Part shown: piece after piece, positions 1 through 5,644 of the stretch
How positions within the stretch are numbered: the stretch's first letter is position 1
How the letters are laid out: every line of letters begins with the position of its first letter
NCBI GenBank assembly: GCA_022801735.1
Contig: JAAWSW010000050.1
Coordinates: 1-9,606, forward strand
DNA length: 9,606 nt
Direction of reading: 5' to 3'
From: Bacilli bacterium
GTDB lineage: Bacteria > Bacillota_I > Bacilli_A > RF39 > UBA660
The notes under the pieces: model-generated
Database searches by the model: none
Seen by the model: the letters and a program-made list of their open reading frames with translations, nothing else
Told to the model about the DNA's origin: nothing
Made by a program: the position numbers and the translations under genes

Positions 1-567
1 AAAAATATAGATACTGATAATAAAGACGATAGAAAATTAGATATTTTATCAGTAAAAAAACTAATCAATATGTTAGGTGGTTCATTAATGATTAAGAGCG
101 AACCAAATATTGGAACTACAGTAACAATTATTTTAGAACAAAAAGTAGTAGAAACAAAAGAAACAGAAATATCTAAAAAACTTGAAAATTATGAACAATC
201 TTTATATGGAGAAAAGCAAGTATTAGTAGTAGATGATGATGAAAAAGAACTAGAAAAAATCGAAAAACAAATCAGCTCAGATGGAATAATGGTTAGTAGT
301 ACAGTATATGGAAGAGATGCTATAGAAAAAATCAGATCAAAATTAAAATATGATTTAATAATTTTAGATGATGATTTAGGACAATCTAGTGCTCTTTCAG
401 TATTACAAGAATTACAAAAAGAGAAAAACTTTAAAACTCCAGTAGTAGTAATGATTAACGATAATAAAGAAAAAATAAAACTACACTATTTGCAAGATGG
501 ATTTGCAGATACAATTAGTAAATCAAAATTAGAAACAGAAATAGATAGAATTATGAAAAGATTTTAA
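1..567 (+). CDS. Hybrid histidine kinase, C-terminal part (HATPase end plus receiver domain), 5'-truncated
   Basis: The frame is open from the first base, so the gene begins upstream; the ATG at 70 lies inside the ATPase domain and is not its start. The visible fragment is 188 aa. Residues about 20-46 carry the final ATP-binding part of a histidine kinase (LGGSLMIKSEPNIGTTVTII, the GG...S..G.GT pattern). After a charged linker, residues about 73-188 form a CheY-like receiver with the acidic pair D78/D79, the likely phospho-accepting D123 (LIILDDDLG) and K174. The usual Thr/Ser of the signalling switch appears to be Ile (I152, VVVMIND), and the Pro after the conserved Lys is Ser, so signalling may be atypical. 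The sensor and dimerisation domains are outside the window. No output domain follows, so the receiver either passes phosphate onward or tunes the kinase. The call is firm for both domains; the signal is unknown. Confidence 0.85.
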   Translation, partial: KNIDTDNKDDRKLDILSVKKLINMLGGSLMIKSEPNIGTTVTIILEQKVVETKETEISKKLENYEQSLYGEKQVLVVDDDEKELEKIEKQISSDGIMVSSTVYGRDAIEKIRSKLKYDLIILDDDLGQSSALSVLQELQKEKNFKTPVVVMINDNKEKIKLHYLQDGFADTISKSKLETEIDRIMKRF

Positions 568-584
568 GCCGAAAGGCTTTTTTT
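566..584 (+). terminator. Rho-independent terminator of the hybrid kinase gene
   Basis: AAGCC-GAAA-GGCTT stem with a GNRA-type tetraloop, running straight into a seven-T tract. The first two stem bases are the last two bases of the TAA stop codon. Confidence 0.85.
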
Positions 585-593
585 CTTATAACG

Positions 594-617
594 AAAAAGA
601 AAGAAAATAATTCTTCC
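594..617 (-). terminator. Possible terminator of the minus-strand three-gene cassette
   Basis: Read on the minus strand directly after the stop at 618: GGAAGAA-TTATT-TTCTTTC followed by five T. The stem is AU-rich with one G-U pair, so it is weak, but its position and T tract fit termination. Confidence 0.4.
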
Positions 618-1157
618 TTAAATATTTGGTAAAAGTGTTTTTACATGCTCATCTTCTTTACAAACAAACTCTTCTTCTAAACATAGTATGCTACTTTTAT
701 ATCTGTTATAAGCAAATTTAAAATCACCAAATTCAATTGCTTTCACACATGGCATAATGATATTTTTGTATATGTATTCATATATTTCTTCACAATTATC
801 CGCCTGTTCAATTTGTTCGACAATTCTAGGTGCAATTTCATAATAATAGTTAATTTCACTTTTAGTAACAAACGTATCTCTAAACCATCTTAAAATAAAT
901 AATTCATGACAATCATCATCAAATTCTTCTTGTAAATGTCTCATACAAGCAGACGTTAAATAACAACTACCAGAACCAGTTTCTTTTTGACCATCAATTT
1001 TAGTGATTGTTTCAAATGATTTTTTCTCAGTATCTACTTTAATATGAATAGAATCATGAGGATCCTTTTTAGCACTAGGAGAATATAAGTCTATTTTTGC
1101 TCCATTACCACTACTATACTCCTTAACCCTTATTTCTTTATCATCTTTTTTACCCAT
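618..1157 (-). CDS. CFI-box-like cysteine motif protein, function unknown
   Basis: 179 aa, cytoplasmic by sequence (no signal peptide or membrane span). The N-terminal 60 residues are polar and probably beta-rich. A Gly/Ser hinge (GSGS, 61-64) leads into CYLTSAC (65-71), then C83 and LRWFRD (89-94). Cys-(F/Y)-(I/L)-T-(S/T)-A followed by a short acidic stretch and L-R-x-F-R-D is the pattern of the CFI-box-CTERM type domain, recognised here from memory of the motif. The remainder (about 100-170) is predicted helical and rich in Tyr and Glu. No enzyme signature is visible. It is the last gene of a minus-strand cassette, its ATG lying 1 nt after the upstream TGA stop. AAGGAG sits 12 nt upstream, a slightly long spacing. 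The conserved cysteines suggest metal or redox chemistry, but that is inference. Confidence 0.7.
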   Translation of the reverse strand: MGKKDDKEIRVKEYSSGNGAKIDLYSPSAKKDPHDSIHIKVDTEKKSFETITKIDGQKETGSGSCYLTSACMRHLQEEFDDDCHELFILRWFRDTFVTKSEINYYYEIAPRIVEQIEQADNCEEIYEYIYKNIIMPCVKAIEFGDFKFAYNRYKSSILCLEEEFVCKEDEHVKTLLPNI

Positions 1158-1158
1158 A

Positions 1159-1524
1159 TCAATTCATTTCTCCTTTTATTTGTTTTTTTCTTAATTCCAT
1201 AATTTCCCACATCCATACAACTATTTCATCAGATAATTCATTTTCATTTTCTAGTTTAGTATCAAATAAAAATCTATCATTTAATTTATCAAGCCTATTG
1301 TAAACATCCAACAGTTCTTCTTGAGAAATAAAAGATAAAGTTTGTTTTGACTCAAATTGTGCTGCCCAAGATGTTATAATGTCTAAAAGTTCCTTTATTT
1401 CAAAATGTGCCTCCTTATAAGAGTCTAAAATAGACATTATAGATAATGGACCAATTAAGCGATAAAATGCGATTTTAATATCACAAACAGACTTATATAG
1501 TTCCTTTTGCCTATTATTCTCCAT
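1159..1524 (-). CDS. Small helical protein of unknown function, paralogue of its upstream neighbour
   Basis: 121 aa, mostly amphipathic helix with no signal peptide, membrane span or known motif. The start is the ATG at 1524 because AAAGGAG (1533-1539) lies 8 nt upstream; an in-frame ATG at 1542 would put that site inside the gene. The start overlaps the end of the upstream gene by 11 nt, so translation is probably coupled. It shares a core with that neighbour: YK....EI......SW...(F/Y)...(Q/K)TLS.I.SQE...V......L.D(R/K).LF, which makes the two diverged tandem duplicates. Positive and acidic residues are balanced and the centre has W/F/L faces, fitting a partner-binding role, perhaps with each other or the cysteine-motif protein downstream. 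I do not recognise the family. Confidence 0.7.
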   Translation of the reverse strand: MENNRQKELYKSVCDIKIAFYRLIGPLSIMSILDSYKEAHFEIKELLDIITSWAAQFESKQTLSFISQEELLDVYNRLDKLNDRFLFDTKLENENELSDEIVVWMWEIMELRKKQIKGEMN

Positions 1525-1900
1525 CCAAATCACTCCTTTCACTGTATTCTTTCTTTATTTGATATATTCTAAGCAACCTTAAACTTTCAATATCTTGGTG
1601 TATTGATTCTTGAAACCATTCATCTGCCATAAAAAGTTTATCTTTTAATATTAAAGTTTCATCAAATACTGCATCCATTTCTTGAGAGTCAATATTACTT
1701 AAAGTTTTAGTGTTCACATATTTAACTATCCAACTTTGAACCTTCTTCAAGATTTCTTCATAATTACTTTTATATTCCTTATAAGGTTTATAATTTATTG
1801 CCCCAACCAAATTAAATAACAAATCGCCAAATACAAACTTAATGTTTTTTTCAGTAGGATTATTGACATTATAGTCCGTGTTCATATTTTCTTGTTCCAT
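1514..1900 (-). CDS. Small helical protein of unknown function, first gene of the cassette
   Basis: 128 aa. A polar N-terminus of about 18 residues is followed by an all-helical body with hydrophobic stretches (FVFGDLLFNLVGAI) but no convincing membrane span. Residues about 41-95 align with the downstream 121-aa protein (SWIVKY, KTLSNIDSQE, LKDKLFMADEW), showing duplication. The start at 1900 has a strong AAAGGAGG only 4 nt upstream. It is the promoter-proximal member of the three-gene minus-strand cassette, and its stop lies inside the next gene. An extended -10 is seen upstream at 1952-1960. No function can be assigned. Confidence 0.7.
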   Translation of the reverse strand: MEQENMNTDYNVNNPTEKNIKFVFGDLLFNLVGAINYKPYKEYKSNYEEILKKVQSWIVKYVNTKTLSNIDSQEMDAVFDETLILKDKLFMADEWFQESIHQDIESLRLLRIYQIKKEYSERSDLDGE

Positions 1901-1951
1901 AATTCCTCCTTTTTAAACAACCTATCAACTTAATAATAGCACCTTTTATAT

Positions 1952-1960
1952 ATAATAACA
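1952..1960 (-). promoter_or_regulatory. Candidate extended -10 promoter for the three-gene cassette
   Basis: On the minus strand, TG-T-TATTAT, the same TGn plus -10 arrangement seen before other genes here. It would start transcription about 45 nt before the ATG at 1900. No good -35 is visible at 17 bp. Confidence 0.4.
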
Positions 1961-1995
1961 ATATTAATATTTCTAATATATTCCAAAAATAAATC

Positions 1996-2020
1996 GTAAA
2001 AACGTGTAAATTGTTGTAAA
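1996..2020. repeat. Three direct GTAAA repeats with exact 10-bp period
   Basis: GTAAA occurs at 1996-2000, 2006-2010 and 2016-2020, with each copy one helical turn from the next and on the same face of the DNA. The repeats lie between the divergent cassette and small-membrane-protein promoters, where an activator or repressor could reach both. Chance occurrence in AT-rich DNA is possible. Confidence 0.45.
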
Positions 2021-2037
2021 ATGTCGATAAAAAACAA

Positions 2038-2066
2038 TTGAAATAATAAAAGTATAATGTTATATT
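2038..2066 (+). promoter_or_regulatory. Sigma-A type promoter for the small membrane protein
   Basis: TTGAAA (2038-2043), a 17-bp spacer, and TATATT (2061-2066). A second TATAAT at 2053-2058 lies inside the spacer and has no matching -35. Confidence 0.5.
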
Positions 2067-2095
2067 AAAAAAGGACAAAAGAGAGGAAGATTATA

Positions 2096-2260
2096 GTGCT
2101 TACAAAAGATACAGAAAGCCGTATCATCAGTTTGTCGTTTGTTATATTGATTGTACTTTTAACTATTGGTGTTATAATAAAATTCCAAATCTTAGATTTT
2201 GCTTATTTATTATTCATCATAGGTTGTTTTGTTAGATATATTTATATAAAAATAAACTAA
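2096..2260 (+). CDS. Small two-helix membrane protein, 54 aa, GTG start
   Basis: The frame starts at GTG 2096 behind GAGAGG (2081-2086, spacing about 9) and a sigma-A type promoter at 2038-2066, and ends at TAA 2258-2260. The product has a short polar head (MLTKDTESR), a hydrophobic helix at about 10-28, a turn with K29/Q31, and a second helix at about 35-50 ending in basic and aromatic residues (RYIYIKIN). Two membrane spans with short termini are predicted. No family is recognised. It is transcribed away from the minus-strand cassette, with the phased GTAAA repeats between them. Candidate roles include a small membrane regulator, immunity protein or toxin, but nothing in the sequence selects one. 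The promoter, ribosome-binding site and intact frame support a real gene; the lack of an ATG keeps confidence moderate. Confidence 0.6.
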   Translation: MLTKDTESRIISLSFVILIVLLTIGVIIKFQILDFAYLLFIIGCFVRYIYIKIN

Positions 2261-2273
2261 AAATTATACAATA

Positions 2274-2282
2274 TGGTATAAT
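2274..2282 (+). promoter_or_regulatory. Extended -10 promoter for tatD
   Basis: TGG-TATAAT, a perfect -10 with the TGn extension and no clear -35. The predicted start, near 2289, leaves a leader barely long enough to hold the GAGGTG site at 2291-2296. Confidence 0.6.
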
Positions 2283-2302
2283 TTTTTTGTGAGGTGATAA
2301 AA

Positions 2303-3058
2303 ATGATGATAGATACTCATTGTCATTTAAATAAAGAAGATTATGAAAATTTAGACCAAGTAATAAAAAATATGGGAAACAATATAATGATAGTAAGTAC
2401 AGCAAGTCCACAAGATATAGAAGAAGTCATAAACCTATGTGAAACTCATGAAAATATTTATGGAACTATAGGGATTCATCCCGAATTTGCTGATACATAT
2501 ACAGAAGATGATTTAAAAAGGGTAGAGCAATATTTAAATCATCCTAAAGTAGTAGGTATAGGTGAAATAGGATTAGATTACCATTACACCAAAGAAAATA
2601 AAGAAAAACAAAAAGAACTATTTATAAAACAAATCAATTTAGCAAACCAATACAAAAAAACAATAGTTATTCATACAAGAGATGCTACTTTGGATACATA
2701 TAATATATTAGAAACAGTAAAAGAGCCAAATATAAAATGTGATTTACATTGCTATAGTGGTAGTCTAGAAATGGCTAAAAACTTTATAAAACTAAATGCT
2801 ACATTAGGCATAGGAGGAGTTTTAACATTTAAAAATGAAAAAAAACTAAAAGAAATAGTACAAGCACTAGACTTAAAATACTTTGTATTAGAAACAGATA
2901 GTCCATACTTAACACCAGAACCATATAGAGGACATAAAAATGAACCAAAAAATATATATTATGTTGCACAAAAAATAGCAGAGTTAAAAGATAAAAATAT
3001 TGAAGAAATACTAGAAATAACAACCCAAAACGCAAAAAAACAATTTGACATAAAGTAG
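2303..3058 (+). CDS. tatD: TatD family metal-dependent hydrolase (DNase-type)
   Basis: 251 aa from ATG 2303, a typical TatD length. The GTG at 2294 is in frame, but it is part of the GAGGTG ribosome-binding site, so the ATG 6 nt further on is preferred (2306 is also possible). The product is a TIM-barrel amidohydrolase-type phosphoesterase. It shows the metal-binding start MIDTHCHL (HxH), GIHPEF, the bridging Glu in VVGIGEIGLDYHY, VIHTRDA, DLHCYSG and the terminal VLETDSPYLTP Asp. All expected metal ligands are present, so it should be active. Known relatives are cytoplasmic 3'-5' exonucleases acting on DNA or RNA. It heads the tatD - 3D protein - rsmA neighbourhood typical of Bacillota. The -35 of the next gene lies inside its last codons. 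Confidence 0.95.
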   Translation: MMIDTHCHLNKEDYENLDQVIKNMGNNIMIVSTASPQDIEEVINLCETHENIYGTIGIHPEFADTYTEDDLKRVEQYLNHPKVVGIGEIGLDYHYTKENKEKQKELFIKQINLANQYKKTIVIHTRDATLDTYNILETVKEPNIKCDLHCYSGSLEMAKNFIKLNATLGIGGVLTFKNEKKLKEIVQALDLKYFVLETDSPYLTPEPYRGHKNEPKNIYYVAQKIAELKDKNIEEILEITTQNAKKQFDIK

Positions 3059-3073
3059 GTCATATGTTATAAT
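3045..3073 (+). promoter_or_regulatory. Full-consensus sigma-A promoter for the 3D-domain gene
   Basis: TTGACA (3045-3050), exactly 17 bp, then TATAAT (3068-3073) preceded by TGT, giving both a perfect -35 and an extended -10. The -35 falls within the last codons of tatD, so this gene can be expressed independently and strongly. Confidence 0.85.
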
Positions 3074-3107
3074 AAGCCACGTTTCACTTTTGAAATAGGA
3101 GGTATAT

Positions 3108-3797
3108 ATGAATACATATTTACTGGGGCTGATTTCAAAATGGGCAGGAATTATATGTGTTACATTTTCTGGTATATTAGGAACGCAAACAACAGAGATA
3201 GAGAATACTAATCAAACAAAATACTCAAAAGCCGCAATTACCGAATTAGAATATAACACAGTAACACAATATAATAACAAAATCCCAAGTAATATAACTA
3301 TTACAAAAAGGGAAGGAGAAACAGGTTTAGCATATACAAATGAAACAAATAAACTAGTAGAAACAATAAAAGATCCAGTAGATCAAATAATAGAAGTTGG
3401 TACAGGTGACCAAGGTGAGTTTGTTGGTAAAATGACAGGTTATGGTGCAGACTGTGTAGGTTGTAGTAAAACTGGAACTTTATCATGTAAAACAAAATCA
3501 GGATCAAAATGGAGTTTAATAAAAAATGGTGAAATTTATACCGATGAAGAATATGGAAAAGTAAGAATACTAGCCGCTTCATTAAATAAATTTCCATGCG
3601 GAACAATAATAAAAGTTCAAAATGATAATTTAGGAACATTTAATGCTATCGTTCTAGACACAGGAGGAGCAATGCGACAAGCATGGTCAAATGGAATCGT
3701 GCATATGGATTTAGCATTCGTTTCTGAAACGTCAAAAGGAATTAATAATGTAACAAGTAAAAATGTTAAATATAGTGTTCAAAGATGGGGATGGTAA
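3108..3797 (+). CDS. Secreted or membrane-anchored G5/3D-domain cell-wall protein (YabE-like)
   Basis: 229 aa. A short N-terminal hydrophobic segment (about 5-25) acts as a signal or anchor. Residues about 48-99 look like a G5 domain: a polar beta-rich stretch with REGETGLAYTNE, ending in IIEVGTG. Residues about 109-229 are a 3D domain, the MltA-like double-psi barrel of Bacillota wall-lytic proteins. Key features are MTGYGADC, C116, C119, C127 and C164, the catalytic-type Asp in IVLDTGGAM (D184), HMDLAF (D201) and the terminal QRWGW. The family is thought to cleave peptidoglycan glycan strands as lytic transglycosylase-like enzymes. Its place between tatD and rsmA matches Bacillus yabE. AGGAGGT precedes the ATG by 5 nt. 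The four cysteines may form disulphides or bind metal outside the cell; that is inference. Confidence 0.85.
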   Translation: MNTYLLGLISKWAGIICVTFSGILGTQTTEIENTNQTKYSKAAITELEYNTVTQYNNKIPSNITITKREGETGLAYTNETNKLVETIKDPVDQIIEVGTGDQGEFVGKMTGYGADCVGCSKTGTLSCKTKSGSKWSLIKNGEIYTDEEYGKVRILAASLNKFPCGTIIKVQNDNLGTFNAIVLDTGGAMRQAWSNGIVHMDLAFVSETSKGINNVTSKNVKYSVQRWGW

Positions 3798-3806
3798 TCC
3801 CTTTTT
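3788..3806 (+). terminator. Terminator of the 3D-domain gene
   Basis: GGGAT-GGTA-ATCCC stem followed by TTTTTC. The stop codon (3795-3797) spans loop and stem, so the hairpin includes the last coding bases. Confidence 0.75.
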
Positions 3807-3821
3807 CTTTGTCTAAAATAA

Positions 3822-3830
3822 TGTTATAAT
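3822..3830 (+). promoter_or_regulatory. Extended -10 promoter for rsmA
   Basis: TGT-TATAAT with no good -35 at 16-18 bp. It lies between the preceding terminator and the rsmA ribosome-binding site and gives a leader of about 36 nt. Confidence 0.6.
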
Positions 3831-3873
3831 ATAAGCACAAGGAAAAACACCAAACAAAATAAGGAGATAATTT

Positions 3874-4695
3874 ATGGAATATTCACCAAATAAAATGAAA
3901 GAAACATTAAATAACAATAATTTCAACTTTAAAAAGAAATTTGGACAGAACTTTATTGTGGATAAAAATATTATAAGTAGTATTGTGGAAAAATCTAATA
4001 TAGATAAAGATACCTTGGTAATAGAAATTGGTCCAGGAGCAGGCTCACTTACTAATATGTTAGGAGAAAAATCCAAAAATGTATTAGCATATGAAATAGA
4101 TACAACATTAAAACCTATTTTAGAAAATAATATCCATAGTAATACAAAAATAATATTCGATGACTTCCTAAAAAGAGACGTTAATAAAGATCTAGAAGAA
4201 TATGAATATCAAAAATTATATGTAGTCGCAAATCTTCCATATTATATAACCACTCCAATTATTATAAAATTAATAGAAGATAAAATACCTGTGGATAAAA
4301 TAGTAGTAATGGTTCAAAAAGAAGTGGGAGATAGATTTAAAGCAAAACCAAACACAAAAGATTATAATTCACTATCTATTTTTCTAAATTATTACTTTGA
4401 AGTAAACAAACTAATAGATGTAAGCAGAAATGTATTTATGCCAAAACCAAATGTAGATAGTATTGTTGTATCATTTACAAAAAGAGACAATTTATTAAAG
4501 TTAAATAATGAAGATATATTTTTTAAATTAATTAGAGATAGTTTTAAACAAAAAAGAAAAACATTAAGAAACAACCTTAAAGGGTATGATTTATCAAAAA
4601 TAGAGGAAATATTAAATAAACATAATCTAGATTTATCTGTAAGAGCCGAGGCTTTACCAATAGAGATATTTGTAGAAATGGCCAATAATTTATAG
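3874..4695 (+). CDS. rsmA: 16S rRNA (adenine1518-N6/adenine1519-N6)-dimethyltransferase
   Basis: 273 aa, normal for RsmA/KsgA. It transfers four methyl groups from S-adenosylmethionine to the two adjacent adenines of the 3'-terminal 16S rRNA hairpin late in small-subunit assembly. Visible motifs are KKFGQNFIVD (21-30), the SAM-binding EIGPGAG (51-57), E74 (YEID) for the ribose, the DDF acidic site near 96-98, and the catalytic NLPYY (120-124). The C-terminal helical domain includes FKQKRKTLRNNL, typical of rRNA-binding KsgA. The start is fixed by AAGGAGA 6 nt upstream. The TAG stop overlaps the ribosome-binding site of the next gene, so the two probably form one transcript. In Bacillus subtilis rnmV (ribonuclease M5) lies directly upstream; it is absent from this window. 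Confidence 0.96.
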   Translation: MEYSPNKMKETLNNNNFNFKKKFGQNFIVDKNIISSIVEKSNIDKDTLVIEIGPGAGSLTNMLGEKSKNVLAYEIDTTLKPILENNIHSNTKIIFDDFLKRDVNKDLEEYEYQKLYVVANLPYYITTPIIIKLIEDKIPVDKIVVMVQKEVGDRFKAKPNTKDYNSLSIFLNYYFEVNKLIDVSRNVFMPKPNVDSIVVSFTKRDNLLKLNNEDIFFKLIRDSFKQKRKTLRNNLKGYDLSKIEEILNKHNLDLSVRAEALPIEIFVEMANNL

Positions 4696-4707
4696 GAAGT
4701 GAAAACA

Positions 4708-5601
4708 ATGACAAAATTATTAAAGGTAGACATGCATATTCATACAACTGCATCAGATGGAGAATATAGTCCATTAGATATATATAGAAAAGTAAAAGAA
4801 ACAAGGCAAATAGAAACCTTTGCCATAACTGATCATAATACAGTATCAGGCGCAATAGAATTACAAAATTACTTAGACGAAAATCCTGATAACAAAGTAA
4901 CATATATTCCAGGAATAGAAATGTCAGCCAGTGTTCAAAATCCAAAATATAAAGCAGATAAAAATCAATTACATATTTTAGGTTATGGTTTTGACTTACA
5001 TCACCCATTAATAAAACAATTAATTCATAAAAGAAAACAAATCACCCAATTAAACATTCAAAGACAACTAGAAGAATTACAAACTTTAGGAGATTTTCAT
5101 TTTACTAAAGAAGAAATCGAAGAAATGTTTAAGAAAAACTCATTAAATAGAGTAGATATCGCAAGACTATTATTAAAACATGGATATGTTAAAAGTACAA
5201 AAGAAGCCTTTCAAACATACTTAAGTATTACAAAAGAAAGAGTTAGAAAAACACTACCTAAAATATATGAAGAAGAAGTGATAGAAAGTATAAAAGAAGC
5301 AGGAGGTTATGTTTCTTTAGCCCATCCAACTCAATTAAGACTAGATTTAGAAAGACTAAAAGAATACATAATATATTTACAACATTTAGGATTAGATGCC
5401 ATTGAAGTTTATCACTCGCAGCAAAAAAGAAACTATTCAAATGAATTATATAGAATAGCAAAAGAATTAGATTTATATATTAGTGGAGGCAGTGATTATC
5501 ATGGTCCTAAAGTAAAACCTAATGTTCATTTGGGTTTAGACAAAGGACATGGAAGAGAAAAAGTATTAACACTTCCATCACATATTTTAAAACAAAAATA
5601 A
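4708..5601 (+). CDS. PHP-domain phosphoesterase (TrpH/YciV-like)
   Basis: 297 aa from ATG 4708. The in-frame GTG at 4699 belongs to the AGGAAGTG ribosome-binding site, so it is not taken as the start. The fold is a polymerase-and-histidinol-phosphatase (PHP) barrel with the full metal set: DMHIHT (H10, H12), SDG (D17), ITDHNT (D42/H43), PGIEMS (E71), SLAHP (H206) and GGSDYHG (D263, H265). Size and motif order match the YciV/RNase AM group, which hydrolyses 3',5'-nucleotide phosphates and trims the 5' ends of RNAs. The inserted helical part (about 100-190) with LNRVDIARLL is typical of that group. It follows rsmA by 12 nt, suggesting co-expression with ribosomal RNA maturation. Substrate is inferred from the family only. 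Confidence 0.88.
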   Translation: MTKLLKVDMHIHTTASDGEYSPLDIYRKVKETRQIETFAITDHNTVSGAIELQNYLDENPDNKVTYIPGIEMSASVQNPKYKADKNQLHILGYGFDLHHPLIKQLIHKRKQITQLNIQRQLEELQTLGDFHFTKEEIEEMFKKNSLNRVDIARLLLKHGYVKSTKEAFQTYLSITKERVRKTLPKIYEEEVIESIKEAGGYVSLAHPTQLRLDLERLKEYIIYLQHLGLDAIEVYHSQQKRNYSNELYRIAKELDLYISGGSDYHGPKVKPNVHLGLDKGHGREKVLTLPSHILKQK

Positions 5602-5610
5602 ATAAACAAC

Positions 5611-5639
5611 ATCACCAAAGCATAAACTGTTTTGGTGAT
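5611..5639 (+). promoter_or_regulatory. Hairpin sequestering the symporter ribosome-binding site
   Basis: ATCACCAAA (5611-5619) pairs perfectly with TTTGGTGAT (5631-5639) around an 11-nt loop. The 3' arm contains GGTGAT (5634-5639), the only ribosome-binding site for the ATG at 5645. There is no proper T tract after it (TTATT ATG), so a translational block fits better than a terminator, though partial termination cannot be excluded. Confidence 0.55.
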
Positions 5640-5644
5640 TTATT

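Noticed and set aside
1869..2078. Minus-strand frame of 69 aa, rich in Phe, Leu, Ile and Tyr
   Set aside because: It overlaps the start of the 128-aa gene and its ribosome-binding site in another frame, crosses the promoters and GTAAA repeats, and has no ribosome-binding site of its own.
2829..5461. Several minus-strand frames opposite tatD, the 3D gene, rsmA and the PHP gene
   Set aside because: They are antisense to confident genes and made of Leu/Phe/Tyr runs, as expected from the complement of A-rich coding strands; none has a motif or ribosome-binding site.
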